Of a stretch of 64,000 bases of DNA, positions 63,060 to 64,000 are shown piece after piece. The notes under the pieces were generated by a model. That model had not been told where the DNA came from. It worked only from the letters and a program-made list of their open reading frames with translations, and did no database searches. The position numbers and the translations under genes were made by a program. Within the stretch, counting starts at the first letter, position 1. Every line of letters begins with the position of its first letter. This DNA is from Endozoicomonas sp965196975 (GTDB taxonomy: Bacteria; Pseudomonadota; Gammaproteobacteria; Pseudomonadales; Endozoicomonadaceae): positions 2,480,001-2,544,000 of the forward strand of contig NZ_OZ239981.1 in assembly GCF_965196975.1 (NCBI RefSeq), in the 5' to 3' direction.

Positions 63060-63752
63060 TTATATAATCTCTCCATGCTGGATAGTCAGTTTTCGGAAAC
63101 ATAAACGTTTAGCCATGGCATTATCATGGGTAGCCATCACCAAAATTCCAGCTTGGTTCACAAAGCTCATCAGCCTCTCTTCTGCTCGCTCTTTAAAGTC
63201 ACTATCTCCCACGCTGATCCATTCATCCATTAATAAGATTTCTGGCTTAATACTGGTCGATATGGAAAAAGCCAATCTAAGAACCATACCACTTGAATAG
63301 GTTCGTACAGGCATATCAATGAAACTTCCCAACTCACTAAACCCTACAATTTCATCCACCAGAAGCCGGATAGCCTTCGGTTTTAAGCCCATAAATAAAC
63401 CACGGATATAAATATTCTCCAGACCGGTCGCCTCAAAATCCATTCCTAACGTTACATCCAGCAAACTTGTTATCTGCCCCTTAACCAAAACCGTACCCGT
63501 TATTGGTGCATAGACGCCTGCCAGGACCCGAAGCAATGTCGTTTTTCCTGAACCATTATGACCGATTAGTGCAACACGCTCGCCCTCTTCTATTTCCAGA
63601 GTCACATTTTTTAAGGCTTCAATCTCAACGAGGTTTCCCGATTCTATAATCGCACCACCAGTGGCTGCCTTAAGTACTTTATGCTTGATTGAACGATGTT
63701 TAGCATCATAAATAGGAAACCGAACCGATACATTGTTCAGCTGAATATGCAT
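63060..63752 (-). CDS. wzt: Polysaccharide ABC exporter ATPase (Wzt-like)
   Basis: A 230-residue ATPase that drives export of a finished polysaccharide. Walker A is ALIGHNGSGKTTLL, the signature YSSGMVLRLAFS is of the Wzt/KpsT type, Walker B is EILLMDEWISVGD, and the switch is ATHDN. It lacks the C-terminal carbohydrate-binding domain of long Wzt proteins. It lies 10 bases downstream of the permease gene and is convergent with the glycan genes. Composition is closer to the core genes than to the AT-rich genes at its left. Confidence 0.9.
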   Translation of the reverse strand: MHIQLNNVSVRFPIYDAKHRSIKHKVLKAATGGAIIESGNLVEIEALKNVTLEIEEGERVALIGHNGSGKTTLLRVLAGVYAPITGTVLVKGQITSLLDVTLGMDFEATGLENIYIRGLFMGLKPKAIRLLVDEIVGFSELGSFIDMPVRTYSSGMVLRLAFSISTSIKPEILLMDEWISVGDSDFKERAEERLMSFVNQAGILVMATHDNAMAKRLCFRKLTIQHGEII

Positions 63753-63762
63753 AAAAGAAACC

Positions 63763-64000
63763 TTACAGCCAATAGGCCACCCGATGGCGATAACGTGTCA
63801 TGAATATAACTCCCAGTACAATACCGACAATGAGTGTGGCCCCAGAGTAGTACCAGTAAAAGAGTTCAGGAGCTTTACCCGATAATGGCTGCCTGAGCAG
63901 TTCTAAATAAGCTGAAAAAGGGTTCAACTTAGCCAGGAACTGCCTTGACTCAGGCAGTTGCTCTACTTTCCAGACAATCGGAGTCATGAAAAACATTAGC
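63763..64000 (-). CDS. wzm: Polysaccharide ABC exporter permease (Wzm-like), partial
   Basis: Only the C-terminal part of about 79 residues is present; the gene continues past the window edge. It shows the membrane segments and the pattern MTPIVWKVEQLPE, then LNPFSAYLELLRQPL, typical of the ABC-2 polysaccharide permease end. It pairs with the ATPase gene downstream. Confidence 0.85.
   Translation of the reverse strand, partial: LMFFMTPIVWKVEQLPESRQFLAKLNPFSAYLELLRQPLSGKAPELFYWYYSGATLIVGIVLGVIFMTRYRHRVAYWL

Noticed and set aside
1..64000. CRISPR arrays, rRNA or tRNA genes, prophage genes.
   Set aside because: No regularly spaced repeats, no cloverleaf or rRNA-like segments and no phage structural or integrase genes were seen.

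Overview
The window looks like a chromosomal segment of a marine, host-associated gammaproteobacterium. An Endozoicomonas-type member of the Oceanospirillales is the best guess. The core genes read as typical gammaproteobacterial orthologues (TrmN6, RsmC, YciA, Udk, GuaC, PflA/PflB, MgsA, DusC, MnmC, MsrA, HemG, Dps, ThiM, UbiT), and a sodium-pumping oxaloacetate decarboxylase (oadGAB) fits a marine lifestyle. The genus is inferred from gene content and IS load only; no rRNA or tRNA gene is present.

Layout: 0.2-2.6 kb, a ZrgA-like protein with an ABC ATPase and permease; 3.0-4.0 kb, an OmpA-type lipoprotein with calcium-binding repeats; 5.8-7.4 kb, a DMT exporter and trmN6; 7.4-10.7 kb, two unrecognised genes; 11.0-14.7 kb, rsmC, yciA, udk, guaC; 14.7-19.8 kb, pflA, pflB and the displaced pfl promoter; 19.8-24.5 kb, an orphan basic protein, mgsA, oadGAB; 24.9-28.9 kb, dusC, mnmC, msrA; 29.0-35.4 kb, a five-gene envelope operon of unknown function; 37.1-42.6 kb, LysR regulator, M23 peptidase, small ORFs, hemG, a DJ-1 protein, dps; 42.7-48.2 kb, a gsiABCD-like peptide or glutathione ABC importer; 50.6-52.2 kb, a small ORF, thiM, ubiT; 52.5-64.0 kb, a visibly AT-rich surface-polysaccharide cluster ending in a Wzt/Wzm exporter that runs off the edge.

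Ten insertion sequences of four kinds make up about 14.2 kb, roughly 22 % of the window: four IS66-type (1599 bp), three ISKra4-type (1391 bp), two IS982-type (about 1250 bp, each carrying a nested 170-bp palindromic element) and one IS701-type (1112 bp). Copies of a kind are almost identical, so the expansion is recent. Nine of the ten have perfect target-site duplications, which allows the pre-insertion genes to be rebuilt exactly. Three glycan genes (a family 2 glycosyltransferase, an RgpF-like glycosyltransferase and a methyltransferase) are cut internally in frame. Three other insertions fall on or within a few bases of a start codon: pflB, a small hypothetical gene and a 2OG-Fe(II) oxygenase gene.

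The most interesting points are: (1) pflB now begins inside an IS982 end that supplies a ribosome-binding site and 13 new codons, while its own ribosome-binding site and a perfect FNR box lie 1.25 kb away beyond the IS; (2) the polysaccharide cluster is being dismantled by IS elements; (3) the five-gene operon at 29-35 kb combines a CsgG/LpoB-like lipoprotein with two proteins carrying repeated LPP20/FlgT-like domains and may be an undescribed outer-membrane assembly.
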